Of a stretch of DNA of 64,000 nucleotides, positions 17,709 through 26,299 are shown piece by piece. Made by a program: the position numbers and the translations under genes. This stretch comes from CAZEAP01 sp964510315 (GTDB taxonomy: Bacteria > Planctomycetota > Brocadiia > SM23-32), in the NCBI GenBank assembly GCA_964510315.1, contig CAZEAP010000012.1, positions 1 to 64,000 of the forward strand, in the 5' to 3' direction. The notes beneath the pieces are model-generated. The model did no database searches. It was not told the DNA's origin and saw only the letters and a program-made list of their open reading frames with translations. Position 1 is the stretch's first letter, and each line of letters begins with the position of its first letter.

Positions 17709-19454
17709 TCAGTGGACCGAGCGCATGAGCTTCAGCATGCGGTCGGGGGGGATGTATTCGGGGTAGCTGTGGCGCCGGCCCGCCGAATCCACCAGCACGA
17801 CCAGCGGCACGCCGCGGACGTCGTACTTCTCGATGAGCCGCTGCACCTCCGGGTCGCCGCGGTCGGTCAGGTCGAGCTTCGCGCAGACGAAGCGGCGCGA
17901 CTCGGCCACCACGCGGGGGTCCGGGAATGTTTCCTTTAGCAGCTTCACGCAGGCGGGGCAGTCGTCGGAGCGGAAATCCAGCAGCAGCGGCCGGTTCAGC
18001 TCTTCTGCTCGCTCGACGGCCTCCGGCTCGGAGTGGAGCCAGTCGACTCGCGGGCCGGACGCCTCCCTCATCGGCGTCCCCGGCAGGAAGGGCGCGGCGG
18101 CGGTCAGCAGCACGGCGAGGCCGGCGCCGAGCAGCAGAAGACCCGCCGCCTTCCTGGCGCGCAGCCAGGCGCCGGACTGCGGCAGCAGCCGATCGAAACC
18201 GCCCACGAAAACGCTGAGGCAGGTAAGGAAGGCCCCCACGAATACCCGGTACCACACCGACGGCAGCACGCCGCTGCGGCCCACGAAGTAGACCGCCACG
18301 CCGAGCAGCGCCAGCCCGAAGAGCTGCTTGACCCGCAGCATCCACTCCCCGGAGCTGGGGAGTGATTTCAGCACGCCCGTGAAGGTGCCCAGCACGATCA
18401 GCGGCGTTCCCACCCCCCAGGCCAGCGCGAAGAACATCAGGAAGCCCAGAACCAGGTCCCCCCGCTGGCCGACGTAAACGAGGATGGCCGTGATGATGGG
18501 GGCCAAGCAGGCGGTTGCCGCCGCGCCCGACAGAAGACCGATCATCCAGATCCCCAGCAGGCCGGCTTTGCCCTGGAGCCGGGCCTGGTACTTCTGAACG
18601 CGTTGCGAACTGAAGTCCATCCGGTACCAATCGAACATGGCCCCCGCCATCAGGGCGAAGATCACGGCCAGGGCGAGGTAAACGATGGGATGCTGGAGCA
18701 CCGCGCCGAACATGCCACCCGTCGCCGCCGCAACCACCCCGACCGCCGAATACGTCACCGACAGGCCGAAAACGTAAACCACCGACCGCAGCAGGCCGTC
18801 CAGCCGGCCCCGCCCGGAAGTGGCCCCCACGATGCTGACCGTCACCGGAATCAGGGGATAGATGCAAGGGGTCAGCGTCAGGCCAAGGCCCGCCACGAAG
18901 CACAGCAGGATGCGCGCCAGAAGGCCCTTCTCGGCCAGTTGATCGGTCCGCTCCTCGACCGGTTCCTCCGCCGGAGCGGCCGCGGGGGCCGGCGCCGGCT
19001 GCGCCGACGAGGGGGTCACCGTGATCGGGGCATCGACCTCCGCACTTTCGATCCGGCAGAGGGCGCCCCCGCAGAGCAGATAGCTGACCCGGAAGGAGAC
19101 CGAATGCGGCCCGGCGGCCGCCCCCGGCCCCGCGCTCAAGGGGACCTTCACGGTGAATCGGCCGTCGAAGTAGGCCACCTCCTGCTCCAGCGTCTCGTCG
19201 TATTTGTGCCCGGCTTCGGGGAAGACGGATTCGCCGGCCGTCACGCCCTCCGGTGCTTCGAGGAGTTGGATGTCCAGAGAATCTTTGCTGACATAGTTAG
19301 CTCCCGGGCAGGAGAACGTCAGGTGCGCCGTCGTCCGCCCCCCGGCCGGGAGTTCGTTCGGCAGGATCCGCAGCTCAACGCCGGCCGTCTGCGCGGAAAC
19401 CGCGCCGACGGCCGGCAGAATCAGCAGCAAAACCGCCCACAAATGCCTCTTCAT
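17709..19454 (-). CDS. dsbD: Thiol:disulfide interchange protein DsbD
   Basis: 581 aa with all three DsbD parts. After a signal peptide, the periplasmic nDsbD domain has Cys pair C128/C133 (LCGGALC). The eight-helix membrane domain has the redox Cys C197 in LTLTPCIYPLIPVTV and C316 in ATACLAPIITA. The C-terminal thioredoxin domain has CPAC at 499-502. It carries electrons from cytoplasmic thioredoxin to periplasmic oxidised proteins, for example in cytochrome c maturation or disulfide isomerisation. ATG 19454 has GGAGG 6 nt upstream; an in-frame ATG at 19466 is the alternative. It follows the two CNNM-type genes with almost no gap. Confidence 0.93.
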   Translation of the reverse strand: MKRHLWAVLLLILPAVGAVSAQTAGVELRILPNELPAGGRTTAHLTFSCPGANYVSKDSLDIQLLEAPEGVTAGESVFPEAGHKYDETLEQEVAYFDGRFTVKVPLSAGPGAAAGPHSVSFRVSYLLCGGALCRIESAEVDAPITVTPSSAQPAPAPAAAPAEEPVEERTDQLAEKGLLARILLCFVAGLGLTLTPCIYPLIPVTVSIVGATSGRGRLDGLLRSVVYVFGLSVTYSAVGVVAAATGGMFGAVLQHPIVYLALAVIFALMAGAMFDWYRMDFSSQRVQKYQARLQGKAGLLGIWMIGLLSGAAATACLAPIITAILVYVGQRGDLVLGFLMFFALAWGVGTPLIVLGTFTGVLKSLPSSGEWMLRVKQLFGLALLGVAVYFVGRSGVLPSVWYRVFVGAFLTCLSVFVGGFDRLLPQSGAWLRARKAAGLLLLGAGLAVLLTAAAPFLPGTPMREASGPRVDWLHSEPEAVERAEELNRPLLLDFRSDDCPACVKLLKETFPDPRVVAESRRFVCAKLDLTDRGDPEVQRLIEKYDVRGVPLVVLVDSAGRRHSYPEYIPPDRMLKLMRSVH

Positions 19455-19467
19455 CGCTGCCTCCATT

Positions 19468-20436
19468 TTACCAGGCCTCCAGCTCGCCGACTATCTCCTC
19501 GACCAGGTCCTTCACGGTGACGACGCCCACCGCCCGGCCCTCCTCGTCGGTCACCACGGCGAACTGCTCCTTGGCGTCCCGGAAACGGCTCAGCGCGTCG
19601 GCCACCGACGTCTCCAGCGGCAGTGACATTACCTCCCGCGCCAGCTCCGCCGGCCCCGCCGACTCCGGCGCGGAGGCCACGTCGATCACGTTGACCACCC
19701 CCGTGATGTCGTCCCGCTCCTTCCGATAGACGGGGATGCGACTGTAGCGGTGCTCCCGCATGAGGCGGTGCAGCTCCCCCGGTGGCGCGCCCTCGGCGAC
19801 CATCACCACTTCCTCCAGCGGACTCAAAGCCGCGCCCAGCCGCATGGACTTCAGCCGGAGGATGTTCTCGGCCATGCGCCTTTGGTAGGAGGAGAGCACA
19901 CCGTCGGCTGCGCCGCGTCCGAGGTAGAACCGGAAGCTTTCGTCGGTCACCAGCGGGCGGCGGTCGGGCGCGCGCCGGCCCAGCAGCAGGTAGGGCAGGC
20001 CGCTGACTGCCCGCAGGAGCGCCGAGAGCGGATAGAAAAGCGCCTCACTAACCCGGAGCGGCCGCGCCACCCGATACATCAGCTTCTCGGCGTGGTGCTG
20101 GAAGAGCGACTTGGGGATGATCTCGGCGAAGATCAGCAGCACCGGCGGCATGATCAGGCTGCTGTAGAGGTCCGCCCGGGCGGCCAGGGCCGTATCCCGA
20201 AGCTGGTGCGTGCAGACCACCGTGGCCACGTAAAGGCCGATGTTCGTCCCCACCAGCATGGTGCTTATGGCCAGCCGCGGGCGGGAGAGCAGATGCTGGA
20301 GCGACCGGGCGGGGGCGCTTCCCTGCTCGGCGCGGAGGCGGGCGCGCAACTGGTTGACGCAATAGAGGCCCGTCTCGCTGCCGCTGTGGAAAGCCGCTGC
20401 CAGCACCGCCGCCGCCATCAGGGCGTATTCAGCCAT
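19468..20436 (-). CDS. CNNM/HlyC-CorC family membrane protein (DUF21 + CBS), short copy
   Basis: 322 aa. The DUF21 transmembrane domain (about 1-185) includes SGSETGLYCVNQLRARLR and FAEIIPKSLFQHHAEKL. A CBS pair follows (about 205-320) with RYSRIPVYRKERDDITGVVN and FAVVTDEEGRAVGVVTVKD. The C-terminal CorC/HlyC transporter domain is absent. Family members move Mg2+ or Co2+ or regulate such transport. Its start overlaps the upstream paralogue by 8 bp, so the two are probably translated together and may form a heteromer. Confidence 0.9.
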   Translation of the reverse strand: MAEYALMAAAVLAAAFHSGSETGLYCVNQLRARLRAEQGSAPARSLQHLLSRPRLAISTMLVGTNIGLYVATVVCTHQLRDTALAARADLYSSLIMPPVLLIFAEIIPKSLFQHHAEKLMYRVARPLRVSEALFYPLSALLRAVSGLPYLLLGRRAPDRRPLVTDESFRFYLGRGAADGVLSSYQRRMAENILRLKSMRLGAALSPLEEVVMVAEGAPPGELHRLMREHRYSRIPVYRKERDDITGVVNVIDVASAPESAGPAELAREVMSLPLETSVADALSRFRDAKEQFAVVTDEEGRAVGVVTVKDLVEEIVGELEAW

Positions 20437-21691
20437 CGTCCTCCTCCAGGCCCACCTCGCGTCCGAGTCGCACCAGCAGGCTTTCGGCGCGGCGCCCCGA
20501 GACGCTCTCCACCTCCAGCTCCATCCCCCGCCAGCGGACCACGTCGCCCTCGGCGGGCAGGCGGTCCAGCCGGGCCATCACCAGGCCGCCGACGGTGTCC
20601 ACGTCCAGCTCCGGCATGGGCATCTCCAGCAGTTCGCACCACTCCCGCAGGCTCAGCGCCCCGCTGACCCTCACCATGCCGCGCTCCAGCAGCTCCACCT
20701 GGGGGCGCTCCTCCACGTCGTACTCGTCGGCGATCTCGCCCACTATCTCCTCCAGCAGGTCCTCGATGGTGATCAGGCCGACCACCGAGCCGTACTCGTC
20801 CACTACGAAGGCGGTCTTGGAGCCCTCTTCGCGGCACCGCCGCAGGCCGTCCTCCACGGTGGTCGTCTCCGGCATGAAGGGTATCGGCCGGACGGCCTCC
20901 TCCAGGCTTCCCTCCCGTTCGAACAGCACGTCCTTTATGTGGACCACCCCTCGCATCCGCTCCACCCGCCCGTTGTAGACGGGAATGGTGGTCAGCTTGC
21001 GGCTGCGGAACAGCTCCAGCAGCTCCTCAGCCGGTTCCTGCAGGTTGAAAGCCACCATCTCCACGCGGGGGACCATCAGCTCCCGGACGCGCACCTCCGA
21101 GAGATCGATCACGTCGGCCAGCATCTCCTCCGCCTCCGGGTACAGCACCCCCTGCCGGGCTCCGACCCGGACCAGCATCTGGAGTTCCTCGGCCATCATG
21201 CCGGGCCCCTGCCGCGCGCCGGCCACGGAGGCGGCCAGGTCGGCCAGCTTCTCCAGCGGGAAGATGATGAACAGCAGTCCCGTCTGCAGCGCCAGCAGGG
21301 GAACGGCGGCCACCCGGCTGAAGGGGCGGTAGAACAGCACCGCCACGTTCTTGGGCATCACCTCCCCGCCCAGGAGGATGGCCAACAGGCCGCCCAGGCC
21401 GATCAGCACCGAGCCGGTGGTGCCCACCCGGGGGCGCAGGTCGGCGGCCAGGAACCAGGAGACGCTGAAGAAGATGACGTTTACCACCATGTTGCCGAAC
21501 AGCACGGTGGTCAGCAGACGTTTTGGCCGGTCGCGCAGCCGTGCGGCGAGGCCGTCGAGGCCGGCCGCGTGGCGCATGCGGCTCAACTCGTCGGGAGGCA
21601 GGGAGAACAGGGCGGTCTCCGACCCGCTGAAGAACCCTGAGAGGCAGAAGGTGACGGCCAGCACGGCCAGCCGGAAGGTCAGGTGTGGCAT
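20429..21691 (-). CDS. CNNM/HlyC-CorC family membrane protein (DUF21 + CBS + CorC_HlyC)
   Basis: About 420 aa. The order is DUF21 (FFSGSETALFSLPPDELSR, GGEVMPKNVAVLFYRP), a CBS pair (RELMVPRVEMVAFN, AFVVDEYGSVVGLITIEDL), and the C-terminal CorC_HlyC domain (GALSLREWCELLEMP, DTVGGLVMARLDRLPAEGD). It is the full-length partner of the short paralogue next to it. ATG 21691 is preferred to a TTG at 21703. The gene heads a three-gene minus-strand run ending with dsbD. Its upstream region is the first copy of the 160-bp repeat. Confidence 0.92.
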   Translation of the reverse strand: MPHLTFRLAVLAVTFCLSGFFSGSETALFSLPPDELSRMRHAAGLDGLAARLRDRPKRLLTTVLFGNMVVNVIFFSVSWFLAADLRPRVGTTGSVLIGLGGLLAILLGGEVMPKNVAVLFYRPFSRVAAVPLLALQTGLLFIIFPLEKLADLAASVAGARQGPGMMAEELQMLVRVGARQGVLYPEAEEMLADVIDLSEVRVRELMVPRVEMVAFNLQEPAEELLELFRSRKLTTIPVYNGRVERMRGVVHIKDVLFEREGSLEEAVRPIPFMPETTTVEDGLRRCREEGSKTAFVVDEYGSVVGLITIEDLLEEIVGEIADEYDVEERPQVELLERGMVRVSGALSLREWCELLEMPMPELDVDTVGGLVMARLDRLPAEGDVVRWRGMELEVESVSGRRAESLLVRLGREVGLEEDDG

Positions 21692-21770
21692 GTCCCCGGG
21701 CAAGCTGTTTTACCCGTTCAACGGGGGAGAAAGGCGCAGGGCCGCAGCCCCGCGGGCAAGAAAGCCACCA

Positions 21771-21930
21771 TACGCAAAACCCGCCCGCAATTCAACCCGC
21801 TCTCAACGGCGGGGGAACCGCAGAGGACGCAGAGCTACGCAGAGTAAGGACGGACGACAAAGGAGAACCACGGAGCTTAGGAAGCGCCGCGAGTTTCCCG
21901 GAGGCGGAAGTATTCACCACGGAGAGGACG
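21771..21930 (+). repeat. 160-bp direct repeat, copy 1
   Basis: Positions 21771-21930 match 22943-23102 at all but one base by eye (A at 21909 against G at 23081). The offset is 1172 bp and the spacing includes the MNT/HEPN pair. Inside are short CGCAGAG and CCACGGAG units, like the intergenic CAGAG/CGGAG-type repeats found in many environmental genomes. Weaker similarity extends 5' to about 21743. It does not encode protein. Confidence 0.85.
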
Positions 21931-22059
21931 CAGACCACAGAGTAGGAGACGCGTTATAACGATGAGCACAGATTCGGAGGAGGGGGCGCGGAGGATTGCT
22001 GACAGAGCCCATCCTGGCCGAGTAGCGTTCAGTCCGGCGCCGATTTGCTTTCGGTTTCC

Positions 22060-22470
22060 TCACAGCATATCGCTCGGTAACAGCTTGCGTATGGCTTCCC
22101 GAACGCCTCGGGCCACCGCCACCGCATCCCGGGCCTCACTCAGCGCTATCGGCTCGTAGTCGCCGGGATATCGCATCACCGTAGCGTAGTCGGTCAACCG
22201 GGCCTGGGCGTCCTCCGATAGCTCTGGCCGTTTGGCCGGAGGCACCAGACTCAAGAGGGCCTCGATATCGTGCGTCTTAGGGAAGTCAATGCCTCTCAGG
22301 ACCAGGAGCGCCTTTAGATACTTCTCCACAGTCTGCTGAGCATGGAAGCACACCGCGTCCGTCGGGCAGTCGGACCCGAGCTTCAAAGTGTGAGACGCCG
22401 TCTTCAGATCGTTTTCCGCCTTTGTGACCCACCCTCCGGCGACCAGCAGGACTTTCTCATCTTCGGGCAT
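22060..22470 (-). CDS. HEPN domain protein (partner of MNT)
   Basis: 136 aa, PF05168-type HEPN: a four-helix bundle with AVCFHAQQTVEKYLKALLVL, the PKTHDIEALL turn and RLTDYATVMRYPGDY. The RX4-6H ribonuclease motif of toxic HepT proteins is not present, so RNase activity is doubtful. HEPN and MNT proteins form two-gene toxin-antitoxin or nucleotide-transfer modules, in which the nucleotidyltransferase modifies or neutralises the HEPN protein. It starts inside the upstream MNT gene (14-bp overlap), so the two are coupled. Confidence 0.88.
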   Translation of the reverse strand: MPEDEKVLLVAGGWVTKAENDLKTASHTLKLGSDCPTDAVCFHAQQTVEKYLKALLVLRGIDFPKTHDIEALLSLVPPAKRPELSEDAQARLTDYATVMRYPGDYEPIALSEARDAVAVARGVREAIRKLLPSDML

Positions 22471-22786
22471 ACAGCACTTCTCCCTCCTCGGAGGCCGCCC
22501 GTTCCACGGTGCCGACGACTTCCTTTCGCCAATCGAAATCTTCGGGCGTTGTCACGATGATGTCCTTCGGCATCGGAATGTCGTGCAAAGCCCGGCGTAT
22601 GGCCAGCCTGGCGCGCCTCTTTGAGCCCTTCACCGGCATCACCACCAGCAGGTCCACGTCGCTGTCCGGCCCTCCCTCGCCCCGGGCGTGCGAGCCGAAA
22701 AGTATCACCTGCTCGGGTTGGAAGTCGCGCACGATGCGGTCGACCATCTCACGAATCCGGTTCTCGACCATCTCGTTGATACTCAT
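22457..22786 (-). CDS. MNT-type minimal nucleotidyltransferase
   Basis: 109 aa. The pol-beta superfamily signature GSHARGEGGPDSDVDLLVV (31-49) gives the GS motif and the Asp pair D43/D45; a third carboxylate is probably D86 or E88 in TPEDFDW. Known MntA antitoxins add AMP to a HEPN toxin. It is the first gene of the pair and lies between the two 160-bp repeats. A promoter could not be assigned. Confidence 0.9.
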   Translation of the reverse strand: MSINEMVENRIREMVDRIVRDFQPEQVILFGSHARGEGGPDSDVDLLVVMPVKGSKRRARLAIRRALHDIPMPKDIIVTTPEDFDWRKEVVGTVERAASEEGEVLYARR

Positions 22787-22942
22787 TGCCGCTTAACCTC
22801 GTATCTCGGCGCTGCCGGTAAAGTGGCTTTGAGGGGAGGTGCCTCCTCGTTGCCGCGGGGCTACAGGGCCGGCAGGGTTTGCGCGCCTCAGGCGTGCGCT
22901 GGCCGGGCCCGGGACACCGCCCCACGGGCCAGAAAACCACGA
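22787..22942. other. Spacer between the MNT gene and repeat copy 2
   Basis: No coding frame. With the second repeat and the hisC promoter this belongs to a 473-bp stretch (22787-23259) without genes. The only features I see are the repeat and the promoter listed separately. Confidence 0.5.
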
Positions 22943-23102
22943 TACGCAAAACCCGCCCGCAATTCAACCCGCTCTCAACGGCGGGGGAACCGCAGAGGAC
23001 GCAGAGCTACGCAGAGTAAGGACGGACGACAAAGGAGAACCACGGAGCTTAGGAAGCGCCGCGAGTTTCCCGGAGGCGGAGGTATTCACCACGGAGAGGA
23101 CG
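22943..23102 (+). repeat. 160-bp direct repeat, copy 2
   Basis: Near-identical partner of 21771-21930 in the same orientation. The divergence begins abruptly just after the shared GGAGAGGACG end. Together the copies bracket about 1 kb holding only the MNT/HEPN module. Confidence 0.85.
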
Positions 23103-23188
23103 GAGAACGTGGAGCAGAAGACACGGCTTCACAGCGATGCAGACCGATGGGAGTGCCGAGGAAAGCTGTGGTCGCGCTGGGACGACGG

Positions 23189-23218
23189 TTGCGCAGCGGC
23201 GCCAGGATTGCCTATAAT
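23189..23218 (+). promoter_or_regulatory. Promoter for hisC
   Basis: TTGCGC (23189-23194), 18-bp spacer, TATAAT (23213-23218). The -10 is perfect; the -35 is weak. The leader would be about 35 nt. Confidence 0.5.
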
Positions 23219-23259
23219 CGCCGCGTTCGCGTCCTCAAGGCACCGCGGGACCTCCGCCC

Positions 23260-24312
23260 ATGAGCTACTTCCGCCCGAACATCGACGCCATCGAGGGCTA
23301 CACGCCCGGCTTCCAGCCCCGGGAGGAGGGCTGGACGAAGCTGAACACCAACGAAAACCCCTATCCGCCCTCCCCGGCGGTGCGGGAGGCGCTGGTGGGG
23401 GCCGCCGGGACGACCCTGAAGAAATACCCCGACCCGACGGGCGAGCGGTTCCGGGAGGTCGCCGCGGAGCGGCTGGGGACGGTGCCGGAGAGGATAATCT
23501 GCGGCAACGGCTCGGACGACCTGCTGACCATCGCGATGCGCAGCTTCTGCGGCGAGGGGGACGCGGTGGCGTGGCCGTGGCCCACCTACAGCCTGTATCC
23601 GGTGCTGGCCCGCATCCAGGGGGCGCGTCCGGTGGAGGTCGAGTTCTCGGACGATTACACGCTGCCGATCGACGGCCTGGCGGAGGCCGGGGCGCGGCTG
23701 ACGCTGGTGTGCAACCCGAACGCCCCGAGCGGCACGTTGACTCCGCCGGAGCGGGTGGGCGAGCTGGCGGCGGCCATCGACGGCGTGGTGCTGGTGGACG
23801 AGGCGTACGTGAACTTCGCCGACGAGAACTGCCTGCGGCTGGTGGCGGAGCACGGGAACGTGGTGGTGACCCGTTCGATGTCCAAGTCCTACAGCCTGGC
23901 GGGGCTGCGGTTCGGCTGGGCCGTGGCGCAGGAGCCGCTGATCGAGGGCATGATGAAGGTGAAGGACTCTTACAACGTGGATGCCCTCGCGCTGGCCGGC
24001 GCAACCGCGGCCATGAGCGACCGGGACTGGATGCTCCGCAACGTCGAGAAGGTGAGGGCCGGCCGCGCGCGCCTGAGCAAGGGGCTGGAGCGCCTGGGCC
24101 TGCGCCCCTGGCCCTCCCAGACGAACTTCGTGCTGGCCCGTGCGCCGGAGGGACGGGACGCCGGGGACCTATATCGGCGGCTGTTCGAGAGGAAGATACT
24201 GGTGCGCTACTGGGACATGCCCCGGCTGGCCGACTGCATGCGGATAACGGTAGGCTCGGAGGAGGAGATCAGCACACTCCTGGGGGCCCTGGAGGATATC
24301 CTGAGTCAGTGA
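23260..24312 (+). CDS. hisC: Histidinol-phosphate aminotransferase
   Basis: 350 aa, fold-type I PLP aminotransferase. Early markers are LNTNENPYPPSP (28-39) and the KKYPDPTGERFR segment; the PLP-binding part has CNPNAPSGT and a VDEAYVNF strand, and the Schiff-base lysine is K209 in TRSMSKSYSLAGLRFG. It converts imidazole-acetol phosphate to histidinol phosphate in histidine synthesis. It lies 11 bp before hisB, a small two-gene his unit; hisA, D, F, G, H and I are not in the window. Confidence 0.94.
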   Translation: MSYFRPNIDAIEGYTPGFQPREEGWTKLNTNENPYPPSPAVREALVGAAGTTLKKYPDPTGERFREVAAERLGTVPERIICGNGSDDLLTIAMRSFCGEGDAVAWPWPTYSLYPVLARIQGARPVEVEFSDDYTLPIDGLAEAGARLTLVCNPNAPSGTLTPPERVGELAAAIDGVVLVDEAYVNFADENCLRLVAEHGNVVVTRSMSKSYSLAGLRFGWAVAQEPLIEGMMKVKDSYNVDALALAGATAAMSDRDWMLRNVEKVRAGRARLSKGLERLGLRPWPSQTNFVLARAPEGRDAGDLYRRLFERKILVRYWDMPRLADCMRITVGSEEEISTLLGALEDILSQ

Positions 24313-24323
24313 GGAGACGAGCG

Positions 24324-24923
24324 ATGGCCGACCAGACACGCCGGGCAACGGTTGGGCGGACGACGGCCGAGACCTCGATCACGGCGGAGCTGGACCTGGA
24401 CGGGACCGGTGAGTCGGAGGTGGCCACGGGTGTGGGGTTCCTCGACCACATGCTGGACCTCTTGACCCGCCACGCCGGGTTCGACCTGACCTGCCGGGCG
24501 GAGGGCGACCTGGAGGTGGACGCCCACCACACCACCGAGGACGCCGGCATCGTGCTGGGGCAGGCCCTGGCCGAAGCCCTGGGGGAGAAGCGGGGCATCC
24601 GTCGGTTCGGCGACGCCCGCGTGCCGATGGAGGACAGCCTTTGCGCCGTGGGGCTGGACCTGAGCGGCCGGGGAAGCCTCCACTTCGAGGTCGAGTTCCC
24701 GTCGCAGAAGGTCGGCGAGTTCGACGTTGAGCTGGTGGAGGAATTCCTGCGGGCGTTCTGCGCGCACGGAGGAATCAACGCCCACATGGACGTGCTGCGG
24801 GGCACGAATTCCCACCACGTGGCCGAGGCGATCTTCAAGGGCACGGCGCGGGCGCTGCGCCGGGCGGTGAGCATCGACCCGCGGGCCTCCGGGGAGGTGC
24901 CCTCCACGAAGGGAGTGCTTTGA
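24324..24923 (+). CDS. hisB: Imidazoleglycerol-phosphate dehydratase
   Basis: 199 aa, the monofunctional form without the histidinol-phosphatase domain. Both metal-binding histidine clusters are present: DAHHTTEDAGIVLGQA and NSHHVAEAIFK; GFLDHMLDLLTRHAGFD is also typical. It dehydrates imidazole glycerol phosphate, the step directly before HisC, in a Mn2+-dependent reaction. ATG 24324 follows GAGGAGACGAGCG. A longer upstream frame overlaps hisC and is a shadow. Confidence 0.95.
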   Translation: MADQTRRATVGRTTAETSITAELDLDGTGESEVATGVGFLDHMLDLLTRHAGFDLTCRAEGDLEVDAHHTTEDAGIVLGQALAEALGEKRGIRRFGDARVPMEDSLCAVGLDLSGRGSLHFEVEFPSQKVGEFDVELVEEFLRAFCAHGGINAHMDVLRGTNSHHVAEAIFKGTARALRRAVSIDPRASGEVPSTKGVL

Positions 24924-25006
24924 GGGCCTGTCGGGGCGCGGCTCGGTCCCTCTCCACTGAGGTAGGCCCTCGTTGCGGCCGGCTTCATGACGCTGTGAAT
25001 GGTGCC

Positions 25007-26023
25007 ATGGATTACGTAGAGATCGACGGGAGCCACCGGGAAGGCGGGGGGCAGATACTCCGTACGGCGCTGGGGCTGTCGGCCGCCACGGGGAAGCCGT
25101 GCCGGGTGCACAACATACGGAAAGGACGGCCGAACCCCGGGCTGGCTCCGCAGCACCTGACGGGCGTGGAGCTGGTGGCCGCGCTGTGCGGGGCCGAGGT
25201 CGCAGGGGCGGAGATCGATTCCACCGAACTGAAGTTCCGTCCCGGTGCGCTGGAGCCGCCGCGGGAAGTTGAGGTGGAGGTGGGCACGGCGGGGTCGGTG
25301 ACGCTGGTGTTGCAGGGGGCGATGATCGCCCTGGCGAAGGCCGGGCGCCCGGTCGAGGTAACCGTGGGCGGAGGCACCCACGTGAAGTGGTCGCCGACGA
25401 TCGATTACTTCGGGCGGGTGTTCGCCGAGGTCATGCGGAAGATGGGGCTGCGGATAGCGACCCTGGAGGTGCGGCCCGGCTTCTACCCGAGGGGCGGGGG
25501 ACGGGTGACGCTTGAGGTCGGCGGCTCCGACCTGGAGCCCCTAACGCTGACCCACCGGGGCGAGCTGGTGGCGGTCGAGGCGCGCAGCATCGCCTCCACG
25601 GAACTGAAGGAGGCACGGGTCGCCGAGCGGCAGCTCGAGGGGGTCCGAGAGGTGCTGGAACCAGGCCGTGAGGAGTGCGACTACGTGGAAACGCCGTCGG
25701 TGGGGACGGCGGTTCTGGTCGCGGCTGAATATGAGAATTGCCGGCTGGGCGCCTCGGCTTTAGGCGAGAGGGGCAAGCCGGCCGAGAAGGTGGGCGCGGA
25801 GGCCGCACGCCGCCTCGAGGAGCAGATGGAGAGCGGGGCGTGCCTGGACGAACACATGGCCGACCAGATACTTCCCTACATGGCGCAGTCGGGCGGGGAG
25901 TCGAAGGCGAAAGTGGCGCGGGTCACTGAGCACTGCCGCACGAACGTATGGGTTATCGAGAAGTTCCTGCCCGCCCGCTTCGAGATCGACGAGGCTGCGG
26001 GCCTGCTAACGTGCTGCCGGTGA
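25007..26023 (+). CDS. rtcA: RNA 3'-terminal phosphate cyclase
   Basis: 338 aa. Family motifs are IDGSHREGGGQILRTALGLS at the N-terminus, RKGRPNPGLAPQHLTG, VGGGTHVKWSPTIDYF and the closing DEHMADQILPYMA, whose histidine (H283) is the predicted AMP-accepting residue. It uses ATP to turn RNA 3'-phosphates into 2',3'-cyclic phosphates, or adenylates RNA 5' ends. No rtcB or rtcR partner is adjacent, so it may take part in general RNA repair. It lies 83 bp after hisB; a longer start at 24920 is less likely because the first 29 codons do not match the family. Confidence 0.94.
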   Translation: MDYVEIDGSHREGGGQILRTALGLSAATGKPCRVHNIRKGRPNPGLAPQHLTGVELVAALCGAEVAGAEIDSTELKFRPGALEPPREVEVEVGTAGSVTLVLQGAMIALAKAGRPVEVTVGGGTHVKWSPTIDYFGRVFAEVMRKMGLRIATLEVRPGFYPRGGGRVTLEVGGSDLEPLTLTHRGELVAVEARSIASTELKEARVAERQLEGVREVLEPGREECDYVETPSVGTAVLVAAEYENCRLGASALGERGKPAEKVGAEAARRLEEQMESGACLDEHMADQILPYMAQSGGESKAKVARVTEHCRTNVWVIEKFLPARFEIDEAAGLLTCCR

Positions 26024-26056
26024 GCCGGCACGAGGTGCGGTGGCGCGCACTTCAGT

Positions 26057-26085
26057 AATGCCCGGGTGCGCCACTGCCGGGCATT
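26057..26085. terminator. Hairpin downstream of rtcA
   Basis: AATGCCCGG (26057-26065), 11-nt loop, CCGGGCATT (26077-26085): a perfect 9-bp stem. No T-run follows on either strand, so termination is plausible but not shown. It lies between the ends of convergent units. Confidence 0.45.
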
Positions 26086-26107
26086 GCCAAACCGGCGATC
26101 GTCCGGG

Positions 26108-26299
26108 CTATTCGCCCACTACGCATTCCTCGTCGGCGACGTTGTCCCGGACCCGGGTGCCCGGAGGGAACTGGATGCTCATGTCCCCCTGCGAGATCGG
26201 GGTATCGGACTCCGGCGGAGTTTGCCGCCGCGCGCATTCCTCCAGGGCTCGGTTCCCTCGCCCTTCCGGAACACGCGCGCCCGAAACAGCAAAACTCTC
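26108..26299 (-). other. Possible small ORF after the Cys-rich gene
   Basis: The frame reopens directly after TGA 26300 and runs to TAG 26108. The last 24 codons from an internal ATG (MSIQFPPGTRVRDNVADEEC and three or four more) look protein-like, but the earlier part has no good start codon. It could be a short peptide gene or the decayed 3' end of the Cys-rich gene. Confidence 0.25.

Noticed and set aside
21771..23102. The two 160-bp repeats considered as insertion sequence or integron ends.
   Set aside because: No transposase, integrase, terminal inverted repeats or attC-like structure lies between or beside them; they are direct repeats only.
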